Source: JALORV01 sp963766365
GTDB taxonomy: Bacteria > Pseudomonadota > Gammaproteobacteria > Burkholderiales > Burkholderiaceae_F
Length of the DNA stretch: 64,000 nt
Assembly (NCBI GenBank): GCA_963766365.1
Contig: CAVXZK010000014.1
Coordinates: 62,001-126,000, forward strand
Direction of reading: 5' to 3'
Shown: positions 32,154 to 40,632 of the stretch, one piece after another
Layout: each line of letters begins with the position of its first letter
How positions within the stretch are numbered: position 1 is the stretch's first letter
Notes under the pieces: model-generated
Seen by the model: only the letters and a program-made list of their open reading frames with translations
Databases searched by the model: none
What the model was told of the DNA's origin: nothing
Made by a program: the position numbers and the translations under genes

Positions 32154-34184
32154 ATGAATTTCTTCGAGCACCAGGAACTCGCCCGCCGCAACAGCCAGCG
32201 GCTGGTCGTGCTGTTCGTGCTGGCGGTCATCGCGATCGTCATCGCGGTCAACGTGGCGGCCACGGTTCTCTATCACGGGCTCATCGTGCCTACCGGCCTG
32301 CGCTGGGGCACATCGCAGCTGCCGAACGGCTTTTACTTCACCAACACCGTCGTCGTGCTCGGCCTGATCCTCGGCGGCACCTGGCTGGAAATGAACCGAC
32401 TGAAGGCGGGCGGTTCCGCCGTCGCGCGGATGGTCGGAGCGCGCGAAGTGGACACCTCGACGCGCGATCTGCTCGATCGTCGACTGTTGAACGTCGTCGA
32501 AGAGATGGCAATCGCCTCGGGCGTGCCGGTACCGCGCGTGTTCGTGATGGACAATGAGAACGCGATCAACGCGTTTGCCGCCGGACATTCGATCAACGAC
32601 GCCGTAGTTGCCGTCACGCGCGGCACCCTGACGCGGCTGTCGCGCGATGAACTGCAGGGCGTCATCGCGCACGAGTTCTCGCACATCCTCAATGGCGACA
32701 TGAAGCTCAACCTGCGGCTGATCGGCGTGCTCTACGGCCTGCTGATTGTCGCGCTGGCGGGACGCTTCCTGCTCGAAATCGGTGGCCGCAGCCGCGGCGG
32801 GGGCAACCGCAGCAGCGGGAGCGCGATTGCGGTCCTGTTCGCCGCCGGGTTGCTGCTGTGGATCCTCGGCTACATCGGCGTGTTCTTCGGCCGACTGATC
32901 AAGGCGGGCGTCTCGCGGCAGCGCGAATTCCTCGCCGATGCGAGCGCGGTGCAGTTCACGCGCAATCCCGACAGCATCGGCGGTGCGCTACGCAAGATCG
33001 CCGGGCTCTCAAAGGAGACCGGCCTGGGCACGCGTATCGAGCACCCACAGGCCGAATCGCTGTCACACCTGTTCCTCGGCGCCGCACGGCCGAGTTTCGT
33101 GCGCGGCATGTTCGCCACGCATCCGCCGCTCGCGGATCGCCTGCGACGTATCTACGGGCGCGCGGTCGAACCGATTGCGGCGCCGGAGAATGCCGTGGCG
33201 CTCGCACTGGGAGGCCTGAGTCCGGCCGAGATCCCGCCGCCGCGGTCGCCGATCGAGTTCATCCCGTCGGGCGCGGCGCATTCAGGCACGACGGCGCTGC
33301 CCGAGAGCGCGAGTCCGGTAGCGGGACTGGTGGCGCAGGGCGTCGCCTTGGCGAGTGGTGCCGCGGCGGCGGCCGCGAAGGTGACGTCGGACATCGGCAC
33401 GGTGCGGTCGCGTCACCGCGACTTTGCCCTCGACGATTCTCAACAGGCTTTGCTCCAGTCGCTGCGCCGCGCGGCCACGGACGGCACGCGGGCCCAGCTG
33501 CTGGTGCTGGCGCTGCTGATCGACAAGGATCGCGAACTCCGCGGCCAGCAACTTGCCTTGGTGACGGAGGTGTACGGCAGCGAGGCGGCGGAGATCACCG
33601 TGTCGTATCACGAGCAGGTCCAGCGATTCCCGCCTGGGACACGGCAGCCGCTGGCCGACGTCGCGATGCCGGCGCTGCGTCGATTGCCGCTGGGGGCGCG
33701 CGAGACGTTGCTGCGCACGGCGCACCTGCTGATCGCTGCGGACGGCCGGCTCACGGTCAGCGAGTTCCTGCTGTTCACGCTGCTGAAGCGGAGGCTGGAT
33801 CGAGACGCCGGGCGCGCCGTTCCGGTCAGCTTTTCCTCGCTGGGTCAGGTGGCGGAAGAGGCGGCGCTGGTGCTATCGCTGGTTGCCGCGGTCCGGCTGC
33901 CCGAGCGACCCGAGCACGCCTTCAACGCGGGAGCCGTCCAGGTTCGTGATGCCGAACTGCGGTTCGTCGCGATGGATGAAATCCGGCTGGATGCCGTATC
34001 GAGCGCGCTCGACCGGCTGAATCAGCTGGCGCCGCTCGCCAAGCCGCAGCTGATCAAGGCCGCGACCGCCGTTGCGTTCGTCGGCGACACAACCAACTGG
34101 AAGGCCGCTAGCGCCCTGCGAATGATCTGCGCGGCGATCGATGCACCGCTGCCACCGCAGATCATCGAGGCGGAACGCAGCTAG
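32154..34184 (+). CDS. M48 family membrane metalloprotease with long C-terminal domain
   Basis: A 676-residue HtpX/Ste24-like zinc protease. Two N-terminal helices (about residues 18-40 and 62-78) precede the protease core with His173-Glu174-His177 in HEFSH. Two further helices follow, then the third zinc ligand Glu258 in REFLADASAV. This core ends near residue 340. The remaining 330 residues contain a linker and a helical region (AHLLIAADGRLTVSEFLLF) that resembles a TerB-like fold. HtpX proteins of about 290 residues lack this extension. It follows lemA. Confidence 0.88.
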   Translation: MNFFEHQELARRNSQRLVVLFVLAVIAIVIAVNVAATVLYHGLIVPTGLRWGTSQLPNGFYFTNTVVVLGLILGGTWLEMNRLKAGGSAVARMVGAREVDTSTRDLLDRRLLNVVEEMAIASGVPVPRVFVMDNENAINAFAAGHSINDAVVAVTRGTLTRLSRDELQGVIAHEFSHILNGDMKLNLRLIGVLYGLLIVALAGRFLLEIGGRSRGGGNRSSGSAIAVLFAAGLLLWILGYIGVFFGRLIKAGVSRQREFLADASAVQFTRNPDSIGGALRKIAGLSKETGLGTRIEHPQAESLSHLFLGAARPSFVRGMFATHPPLADRLRRIYGRAVEPIAAPENAVALALGGLSPAEIPPPRSPIEFIPSGAAHSGTTALPESASPVAGLVAQGVALASGAAAAAAKVTSDIGTVRSRHRDFALDDSQQALLQSLRRAATDGTRAQLLVLALLIDKDRELRGQQLALVTEVYGSEAAEITVSYHEQVQRFPPGTRQPLADVAMPALRRLPLGARETLLRTAHLLIAADGRLTVSEFLLFTLLKRRLDRDAGRAVPVSFSSLGQVAEEAALVLSLVAAVRLPERPEHAFNAGAVQVRDAELRFVAMDEIRLDAVSSALDRLNQLAPLAKPQLIKAATAVAFVGDTTNWKAASALRMICAAIDAPLPPQIIEAERS

Positions 34185-34188
34185 GCGC

Positions 34189-34386
34189 TCAGCGCCAGAT
34201 TTCGCCAAGCAGCGCGGTCACTCCCGCCAGCAGCGCCAGCACGCCGAGGACGATGGCGCCGGTGCGAAGTGCGCGCAGCGCCGCCGAACCGCTGCGCGTG
34301 AATGCAAAGCCGGCCAGCGGCAGAACGACGGCCAGCACCAATGCGGTCACGGCCACCTTAAGGGCGAGTTCCTGCCAGGGAAGCAT
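34189..34386 (-). CDS. small membrane protein, unknown
   Basis: A 65-residue protein with two hydrophobic helices (VAVTALVLAVVLPLAGFAF and AIVLGVLALLAGVTALLG) separated by a basic loop. It ends 4 bp from the stop of the convergent protease gene. No family is recognised; start ATG 34386 has no strong ribosome binding site. Confidence 0.5.
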   Translation of the reverse strand: MLPWQELALKVAVTALVLAVVLPLAGFAFTRSGSAALRALRTGAIVLGVLALLAGVTALLGEIWR

Positions 34387-34504
34387 CTCGGCATCCTAGT
34401 GTGAATGAGCTCAGAGTAGTCCAGCCGGCGTGGCGAACCAAGGGTCGCGTGCGCACGAAAAACCGCGCGATCTGAGGGTAATTCAGACGGGGAACGGCCC
34501 CGGC

Positions 34505-34768
34505 TCAGCGGCTCTGCAACCGCGCGACGATGATCCCGGCGATGAGCGGAGCGAGGGCCAGCAGACCGGCTATAGCGATGCTGAGGCCGCTGGCGTCGTC
34601 GGTCGCTGCCTGAAAGGTGGTGAACAGGCCCACGAGGAAAGCGGTGGCCAGAGTCACGAGCACGCGGCCCCCGGGACGGCGCAGCAGCAGCGGATAGACA
34701 AAGATGCCGAGCACGACGATCAGTGCGATCGTGACTGCACCGCTGATCGCGACCGGAATCCCGAACAT
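34505..34768 (-). CDS. small membrane protein downstream of lipA
   Basis: An 87-residue protein with three predicted helices (ISGAVTIALIVVLGIFVYPL, LVTLATAFLVGLFTTF, ISIAIAGLLALAPLIAGIIV-like). ATG 34768 lies 5 bp after the lipA stop on the same strand, so it is probably the last gene of the lipoate operon. Function unknown. Confidence 0.55.
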   Translation of the reverse strand: MFGIPVAISGAVTIALIVVLGIFVYPLLLRRPGGRVLVTLATAFLVGLFTTFQAATDDASGLSIAIAGLLALAPLIAGIIVARLQSR

Positions 34769-34773
34769 CCGTC

Positions 34774-35763
34774 CTAGTCCGCGCGCCGCAGGCCAGCCGC
34801 GTGAGCCTGCTGATCGGCGTGGTAGCTCGAGCGCACCATCGCACCGCACGCGGCGTGGGTGAAGCCCATTTTCGCCGCCTCGGACTCGAACATGCGGAAC
34901 ACGTCCGGATGCACATAGCGGCGCACCGGCAGGTGATGACTGGTCGGAGCGAGGTACTGGCCGATCGTCAGCATGTCGACCTCATGCGCACGCAGATCGC
35001 GCATCACCTGAAGAATCTCGTCGTCGGTCTCGTCGAGACCGACCATCAGGCCGCTCTTGGTCGGGACACTGGGTACGCGCTGCTTGAACTCCCTGAGCAG
35101 CGTCAGCGAGTGCTGGTAGTCAGAGCCAGGTCGTGATTCGCGGTAGAGCCGTGGCACCGTCTCGAGGTTGTGGTTCATCACGTCAGGCGGCGCGGCCTCC
35201 AGAATCGCCAGTGCCCGCTCCAGCCGTCCGCGGAAATCAGGCACCAGCACCTCGATCTGCGTGCCCGGGGAAAGCTCCCGCGCCGCGCGGATGCAATCGA
35301 CGAAGTGCTGCGCACCGCCATCTTTCAGGTCATCGCGGTCGACCGAGGTGATGACGACATAGTTGAGCTTGAGCGCCGCGATCGTCTTGGCCAGGTTCAT
35401 CGGCTCGTCGACATCGAGTGGATCGGGGCGGCCATGTCCCACGTCGCAGAAAGGGCAGCGACGCGTGCACTTGTCGCCCATGATCATGAACGTCGCCGTG
35501 CCCTTGCCGAAGCACTCGCCGATGTTCGGGCACGTCGCTTCCTCGCACACCGTGTGCAGCCTGTGTTCGCGCAATATGGCCTTGATTTCGTAGAAGCGCG
35601 TGGCCGGCGATCCCGCCTTCACCCTTATCCACTCCGGCTTTCTCAATGCTTCGCTGGCCGGTACCGGCTTGATGTCGAATTTCTTGAAGACCTTGCCGGT
35701 CTTGCCTTCGCCCTTGAGCTTGGCGTAAGGGTCGCGCGTGGCGGGAGGCGTGTCGGCGGGCAT
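34774..35763 (-). CDS. lipA: lipoyl synthase
   Basis: A 329-residue radical-SAM enzyme inserting two sulfurs into protein-bound octanoate. The radical-SAM cluster cysteines are in CTRRCPFCDV, the auxiliary cluster cysteines in CEEATCPNIGECF, and the C-terminal RSSYHA serine ligand is present. ATG 35763 gives the family-length protein; a 63-codon upstream extension has no homologous character. It works with LipB, 82 bp upstream. Confidence 0.96.
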   Translation of the reverse strand: MPADTPPATRDPYAKLKGEGKTGKVFKKFDIKPVPASEALRKPEWIRVKAGSPATRFYEIKAILREHRLHTVCEEATCPNIGECFGKGTATFMIMGDKCTRRCPFCDVGHGRPDPLDVDEPMNLAKTIAALKLNYVVITSVDRDDLKDGGAQHFVDCIRAARELSPGTQIEVLVPDFRGRLERALAILEAAPPDVMNHNLETVPRLYRESRPGSDYQHSLTLLREFKQRVPSVPTKSGLMVGLDETDDEILQVMRDLRAHEVDMLTIGQYLAPTSHHLPVRRYVHPDVFRMFESEAAKMGFTHAACGAMVRSSYHADQQAHAAGLRRAD

Positions 35764-35845
35764 GGGGTGTCTGGCCGCGCTGCATGACGTCGCGGCGCGG
35801 CTCGATTCGACTTTTAGGCAGGAAGTGTAGCCAACGGCCGACGGT

Positions 35846-36484
35846 TCAAGGCGCAAGATGTACCAACAGGCGTTCCGACAGACGCGCGGCGACCGTCGGG
35901 ACGTCGGTGGATACCCCGAGGGTGGCCAGATCCACCGTCGAAAGACCCGCATAACCGCACGGGTTGATCAGTGCAAAGGGTGAAAGATCCATCGCGACAT
36001 TGAGCGCGACACCGTGATAGCTGCGCCCGCGCGTGACCTTGATGCCGAGCGCCGCGATCTTTGCCAGTCCGGTAAATTCGCCGGTGCTGGCTGCGCGTTC
36101 CCACGGCACGAATACACCCGGCGCGCCCCGCACGCGCCGACCGGCCACTCCGAACGCGTCCAGCGTCTGGATCACCGATTGTTCGACGCGGTAGACGAGT
36201 TCCTTCACGAAGATGCCCAGTCGCCGCAGGTCGATCAGCGGGTAGGCGACGACCTGACCCGGGCCGTGGTAGGTGACCTGGCCGCCGCGGTCGGTCGGCA
36301 CGACCGGAATGTGCGATGTGGCGAGCAGATGCTCCCGGCGCCCGGCCTGTCCCAGAGTGAACACCGGTGGGTGCTCCACCAGCCAGAGCTCGTCAGCGGT
36401 ATCGGCGCCGCGCTGATCGGTGAAGTCGCGCATCGCCTGCCAGGTCGGCAGGTACTCGGCGCGCCCCAGATCGCGCACAATCAT
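35846..36484 (-). CDS. lipB: octanoyl-[ACP]:protein octanoyltransferase
   Basis: A 212-residue LipB that moves octanoate from ACP to lipoate-dependent proteins. The catalytic Lys is in GLAKIAALGIKVTRG and the Cys in LINPCGYAGL; the substrate motif GGQVTYHGPGQVVAYP is intact. It starts 5 bp after the DUF493 gene in the dac-dat-ybeD-lipB-lipA run. Confidence 0.95.
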   Translation of the reverse strand: MIVRDLGRAEYLPTWQAMRDFTDQRGADTADELWLVEHPPVFTLGQAGRREHLLATSHIPVVPTDRGGQVTYHGPGQVVAYPLIDLRRLGIFVKELVYRVEQSVIQTLDAFGVAGRRVRGAPGVFVPWERAASTGEFTGLAKIAALGIKVTRGRSYHGVALNVAMDLSPFALINPCGYAGLSTVDLATLGVSTDVPTVAARLSERLLVHLAP

Positions 36485-36488
36485 CGGT

Positions 36489-36770
36489 TCAGAGCACGAT
36501 CTTGACCATCGGGTGGCTGGTCAGGGCTCGATACAGCGCATCAAGCTGCTCGCGCGACACGGCCCGCACGGTGGCGGTGAGCGAGAGATAGTTGCCGTCC
36601 TTCGACGTGCGCATCTCGAGTGTCGACACATCGAAATCGGGCGCGTGCTGCAGCACGACCTCGACGATCTCCTGCGCGAAGCCGTCGTCGCGACGTCCCA
36701 TGATCTTGATCGGGAAGTCGGTAGGAAACTCAAGGCCGCGCGGGCCTGGGGGATCGGAAGTGTCAGTCAC
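36489..36770 (-). CDS. ybeD: DUF493/YbeD-like ACT-fold protein
   Basis: A 93-residue small protein of the YbeD family, an ACT-like ferredoxin fold (FPIKIMGRRDDGFAQEIVEVV, LSLTATVRAVSREQLDALYRAL). It is usually encoded next to lipB and is proposed, not proven, to modulate lipoate metabolism. GTG 36770 gives the normal length of about 90; TTG 36806 is a possible earlier start. Confidence 0.85.
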   Translation of the reverse strand: MTDTSDPPGPRGLEFPTDFPIKIMGRRDDGFAQEIVEVVLQHAPDFDVSTLEMRTSKDGNYLSLTATVRAVSREQLDALYRALTSHPMVKIVL

Positions 36771-36809
36771 CGGAATCGGACAGTCTTGGGCTCCGGGGAG
36801 TCGCAAGCG

Positions 36810-37733
36810 TCATGCCGCCATCGGACTGCGGCCCGGACCCGCCATCTTGCGCTGCTGCCAGCGGCGCGCGTCGTTGCGCTTCTCGGCCTGAAACCACTCC
36901 CGCATGCGGCGATACGCCGGCCCGGGCGCGCCCGACCCGACCGGCTGTCCGTCGAGCGTCGTGATCGCCAGCACTTCGCGGCCGGAGGAACTGAGCCAAA
37001 GCTCGTCGGCACTGCGCAGCTCCGCCTCCGGCACCGGACGCAATTCGAGGGCCAGACCGTGCTCGCGAGCAAGATCGTAACTGGCATCGCAGGTGATTCC
37101 GGGCAGGATCTGCACCGACTTCCGGGGAGCAATCACCGCCCCGTTTTTCACGACCATGACGTTGGCACTCGACGCTTCGGTGAGGTGACCGTCACGCAGC
37201 ATGACGGTTTCAAACGCGCCATGGTCCACCGCATACTGCTTCATCAGCACGTTGCCGAGCAACGACACGCTCTTGATGTCGCAATGCAGCCAGCGTTCGT
37301 CGGCGTGGGTGACGACGGCCACGCCGCGCTCGATCTGTTCCGCAGGGATCTCGGGCCAGGGCGAGGTCGTCATGAATACGGTCGGGGCCACCCCGGTGGG
37401 GAAGGCGTGGTCACGCTTGGCCACGCCGCGCGTGACCTGCACATACACCGCCTGTCGCGGCCACGGGTGCCGGTCGATGACTTCTTCGAGCAGGTCGAGC
37501 CACTGCTCCGTCGTGTAGGGATTCGTGAGCCGGATACCGTCGCAGCTGCGCTGCAGACGCTCAAAATGCTGAAGTGCGCGGAACGGCGCACGCATGCCGT
37601 CGACGGTGTCCACCGGGACCACTTCGTACACGCCGTCGCCGAAGATGAAGCCGCGATCGAGCACCGAGACCGTGGCCTCGGCCAGCGGCTTCCACTGCCC
37701 GTTGATGAAGCAGGTCGCCTCGTTCCATTCCAT
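36810..37733 (-). CDS. dat: class IV aminotransferase, D-amino-acid transaminase
   Basis: A 307-residue PLP enzyme of fold type IV. The PLP lysine is predicted at Lys154 (CDIKSVSLLGNVLMKQ) and the phosphate-binding HLTEASSANVMVV is present. Fold IV D-amino-acid transaminases interconvert D-Ala and D-Glu with keto acids. Position after a D-Ala-D-Ala carboxypeptidase favours D-amino-acid activity over branched-chain or aminodeoxychorismate activity. Its ATG overlaps the upstream stop by one base, with GGAGG eight bases before it. Confidence 0.85.
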   Translation of the reverse strand: MEWNEATCFINGQWKPLAEATVSVLDRGFIFGDGVYEVVPVDTVDGMRAPFRALQHFERLQRSCDGIRLTNPYTTEQWLDLLEEVIDRHPWPRQAVYVQVTRGVAKRDHAFPTGVAPTVFMTTSPWPEIPAEQIERGVAVVTHADERWLHCDIKSVSLLGNVLMKQYAVDHGAFETVMLRDGHLTEASSANVMVVKNGAVIAPRKSVQILPGITCDASYDLAREHGLALELRPVPEAELRSADELWLSSSGREVLAITTLDGQPVGSGAPGPAYRRMREWFQAEKRNDARRWQQRKMAGPGRSPMAA

Positions 37734-38926
37734 CAGCTGCGCCTCCGCCACCACAGTCTGACGGCATCGTACGCGCGACCGAAAAGGCCTGCCGGCTGCA
37801 CCGTTTCAAGCGCCACGATTGGCGCGTCGGCCAGGGTCTTTCCTTCGGCGCTGACCTTCAAGCGGCCGACCATTTCCCCTTTTATCAGCGGTGCCAGCAG
37901 GGGATCTGGCCGCTCGATAGCCGAACGCAGTCCGCGCTCGCCCACTCGTCGCAGTTCATCGGCAGGCAGCGTGATGTACACGTCGCGATCCGGGCCGATC
38001 GGCACCTCCGAGGCATCGCCCTTCCAGACTTCCGCTCGGGCCAGCACGCTGCCGCCACGATAGATGCGCACCGTGTCGTATTCCGAAAACCCGTAGTTGA
38101 GCAGACGCAACGCATCCTGAGCACGCACCGCGTCGCTGGGAGCTCCCAGCACGACGGCGATAAGGCGCCGCTCGAATGCAGCGTCGCCCGTGCCGCGTGG
38201 CCGCGTCGCCGTGGCGACGATCGACCAGCCGCTTGCCTCCAGGTGGCCGGTCTTCAATCCGTCGACCGCCGGGTCACTCCACAGCAGCCGGTTGCGGTTG
38301 GCCTGCGTGATCCGGTTGTAGGTGAACTCGCGTTCGCGAAACAGGGCGCGATACTGCGGGAAATCCGCGCCGAGGCGCATGGCCAGTCGCGCCAGGTCGC
38401 GTGCCGTGGAGTACTGCTGGGGGTCGGACTGTCCGGTGGGGTTTGCAAACCGGGTGTCCGCGAGACCGAGTCGACGTGCTTCCGCATTCATCCGTTCCAC
38501 GAACGCTGCCTCGGTGCCCGAGGCATGTTCCGCCAGCGCGACAGCGGCGTCGTTGCCCGAGGCAACGATGAGCCCGCGCAGCAGTTCCTGCACGGTCACA
38601 GGGCGCCCGGGCTCGATGAACATGCGCGATCCGCTGCGCCCGGGTGCCGAGAAGGCGGCGCCCGAAACATTGACCGGGTCGTCGAGCGCGATGCGCCGTT
38701 CCCCCAGAGCGATGAACACGACATAGGCGGTCATCAGCTTGCTGAGCGACGCCGGCTCGAGCCGCAGCGTCGGCTCGTGCGCAGCAAGCGTCGCACTGCT
38801 CGCGGCATCGAGCAGCAGCCACGCCCGCGCCGATAGCGCGGGGGCTTGCGAATGCGCGCTGGTGACGAACAGCAGGACTGTCGTTAGCGCGATGCCACGG
38901 CGGATGCGGGCGAATCGTGAAGTCAC
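37733..38926 (-). CDS. D-Ala-D-Ala carboxypeptidase (PBP5/6 type)
   Basis: A 397-residue low-molecular-mass PBP that removes the terminal D-Ala from peptidoglycan stems. It has a signal peptide (ALTTVLLFVTSAHS), catalytic Ser60 in SLSK (60-63), SGN at 123-125 and KTG at 225-227. The C-terminal PBP5-like beta domain ends in a short amphipathic stretch (LFGRAYDAVRLWWRRR) that anchors to the inner membrane. GTG 38926 is chosen for the signal peptide; a longer frame exists upstream. Released D-Ala could feed the adjacent transaminase. Confidence 0.92.
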   Translation of the reverse strand: MTSRFARIRRGIALTTVLLFVTSAHSQAPALSARAWLLLDAASSATLAAHEPTLRLEPASLSKLMTAYVVFIALGERRIALDDPVNVSGAAFSAPGRSGSRMFIEPGRPVTVQELLRGLIVASGNDAAVALAEHASGTEAAFVERMNAEARRLGLADTRFANPTGQSDPQQYSTARDLARLAMRLGADFPQYRALFREREFTYNRITQANRNRLLWSDPAVDGLKTGHLEASGWSIVATATRPRGTGDAAFERRLIAVVLGAPSDAVRAQDALRLLNYGFSEYDTVRIYRGGSVLARAEVWKGDASEVPIGPDRDVYITLPADELRRVGERGLRSAIERPDPLLAPLIKGEMVGRLKVSAEGKTLADAPIVALETVQPAGLFGRAYDAVRLWWRRRS

Positions 38927-39009
38927 TTCGGGAAGATCGGAGCGCGGCGCGGGCAGTACTGCGTACGATAGCGGAGCGGCCGCCAGGCCCGGCACCGCCC
39001 TGCGCAAGA

Positions 39010-39522
39010 TCAGCGTTTGCGCAGCGCGCGCAGGTAATCGGCAGCGGCCGCCGGGCCGAGCGCCGCGGTGACCAGGCGTTCGGCCTCGCGCACGCGTTCG
39101 CGGAAGTCCTCGATCGTGCGGCAGCTCTCGATACGCAGCGAGACGCCCTCCGCTCCCGGGCCAAGCCGGTCAGTCAGTTCGCGCACGGCGCGCCGCTTGG
39201 CCTCGTCGAGCGTCATCGGGTTGCCTTCTTCGCCCGCTGCCGGCCCCTGCGTCGTCGGCATCGCCTCGGCCTCGCGGCCGAACACCGTCGGCACATCGAG
39301 CGCGTGGCTGCCGGTGCTGCGCTGGATCAGCCCCGCCGCTTCGAGTTGCGCGACGACGGCATCGATTTCGCCCGGGCGCAGCAACACAGACAGCTCATCG
39401 ACACTGCGCTTGCCGTCGATCATGATCAGCACGCGGCGGGTCGTCATCGACAACTGGGCGCTGCGGGCCGCAATCTCGGCCACGCCTTTGGGTGTCTTCG
39501 CGTAGACCAGCGACCCGTCCAT
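39010..39522 (-). CDS. hypothetical protein upstream of the carboxypeptidase gene
   Basis: A 170-residue soluble protein. The first 70 residues (SAQLSMTTRRVLIMIDGKRS, LRPGEIDAVVAQLEAAGLI) read like a winged-helix fold, followed by a Glu/Arg-rich helical tail. No signal peptide. It could be a regulator, but this is only a fold impression. It lies 83 bp upstream of dac on the same strand. Confidence 0.6.
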   Translation of the reverse strand: MDGSLVYAKTPKGVAEIAARSAQLSMTTRRVLIMIDGKRSVDELSVLLRPGEIDAVVAQLEAAGLIQRSTGSHALDVPTVFGREAEAMPTTQGPAAGEEGNPMTLDEAKRRAVRELTDRLGPGAEGVSLRIESCRTIEDFRERVREAERLVTAALGPAAAADYLRALRKR

Positions 39523-39595
39523 GTATCCCCGACGCCGTCAGCGGCGATTCTGCGTTCTGGTGGCGATCGCGCAGCGCGCGAGGCCAGCGAAGGTT

Positions 39596-40276
39596 TTAGT
39601 GGCTTTGTTCGGCTGCGTCAAATTGAGACATGCCGCGAATGTGTGCGCTTATTCGCGCTTTGATTGTGGTCAGGCGGCGGTGGAAGAAGTGGTCTGCACC
39701 CGGGATCACCAGTACCGGAAGACCCTGCGGGCGAGCCCAGTCGAGAACCGCCGAGAGCGCAATGGTCTCGTCGTTCTCGCCGTGGATCACCAACGTGTCC
39801 GCGCGCACATCGGGCATCGGCCATTTGCCTGCGGCTGCGCCGACAAGCACCAGGTAATCGGCCGGGCGAGCGCTTGCTGCCAGTTGCTGCGCAGCCCGTG
39901 CAGCCACGAAGCTGCCAAACGAGAAGCCCGCGAGCGCGACGGGGCAACTGGCCGGCAGGCGTTCGCTGACACCGTCAAGATCAGGGACGGACCGCACCAC
40001 GTGCAGGAAGTCGTCAGTCTCGCCGTGGCCGGCATCATGAGCGCCGTGCGATGCGCCCACACCGCGAAAGTTGAAGCGCACCGCGAGCCAGCCCAGCGCT
40101 GCGAATGTCCGCGCAATCGTCGCCGCCACCTTGTTGTCCATCGTTCCACCGTAGAGTGGATGCGGGTGTCCGACACATGCGAGTCCGGTGGCGGGCTGCT
40201 GCATCGGCCAGTCGAGTGCCAGTTCGATCTGCCCTGCCGGACCGGCGATCAGCCGCTTCTCGGCGCGCGGTGTCAT
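39596..40276 (-). CDS. alpha/beta hydrolase, dienelactone-hydrolase-like
   Basis: A 226-residue cytoplasmic alpha/beta hydrolase with the oxyanion motif HPHPLYGGTMDNKV, nucleophile elbow GFSFGSFVA, Asp in HGENDETI and His in PGADHFFHRR. Enzymes of this small family hydrolyse esters of unknown identity. Its ATG shares a base with the stop of the ferredoxin gene (TGATG), so the two are coupled. Confidence 0.85.
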   Translation of the reverse strand: MTPRAEKRLIAGPAGQIELALDWPMQQPATGLACVGHPHPLYGGTMDNKVAATIARTFAALGWLAVRFNFRGVGASHGAHDAGHGETDDFLHVVRSVPDLDGVSERLPASCPVALAGFSFGSFVAARAAQQLAASARPADYLVLVGAAAGKWPMPDVRADTLVIHGENDETIALSAVLDWARPQGLPVLVIPGADHFFHRRLTTIKARISAHIRGMSQFDAAEQSH

Positions 40277-40584
40277 CAGATGCGCAGGCGATCGACCACG
40301 CGGCCGTTGACCAGGTGAGAGTCGATGATTTCGTCGATGTCCTGACGGTCGACGTACGTGTACCAGACGGCTTCCGGGTAGACGACGATGCACGGACCCT
40401 CGTTGCAGCGGTCCAGGCAGCCGGCCTTGTTGATGCGCACCTTGCCCTCGCCGTTGAGATTCAGGTCCTTGATGCGAGACTTGGCATGCTGCTGCATCTC
40501 GGCGGCATGATGGCGCCCACAGCAGGCGGCGCCATCCTCGCGCTCATTCAGGCAGAAAAAGACGTGATGCTTGTAGTGGCTCAT
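40276..40584 (-). CDS. thioredoxin-like [2Fe-2S] ferredoxin
   Basis: A 102-residue thioredoxin-fold 2Fe-2S protein. Cysteines in FFCLNEREDGAACCG and KAGCLDRCNEGPC provide the cluster ligands, and VVYPEAVWY is a family signature. Such proteins resemble NuoE's cluster domain and act as electron carriers with unknown partners. ATG 40584 is used; TTG 40590 is two codons earlier. Confidence 0.88.
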   Translation of the reverse strand: MSHYKHHVFFCLNEREDGAACCGRHHAAEMQQHAKSRIKDLNLNGEGKVRINKAGCLDRCNEGPCIVVYPEAVWYTYVDRQDIDEIIDSHLVNGRVVDRLRI

Positions 40585-40632
40585 GGGCAACTGCGACGAA
40601 ACACTGATTATAGGGAGCCGCCCCGTGAGGAT

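Noticed and set aside
35764..35952. N-terminal extension of lipA
   Set aside because: The extra 63 codons have no resemblance to lipoyl synthase; ATG 35763 gives the family length.
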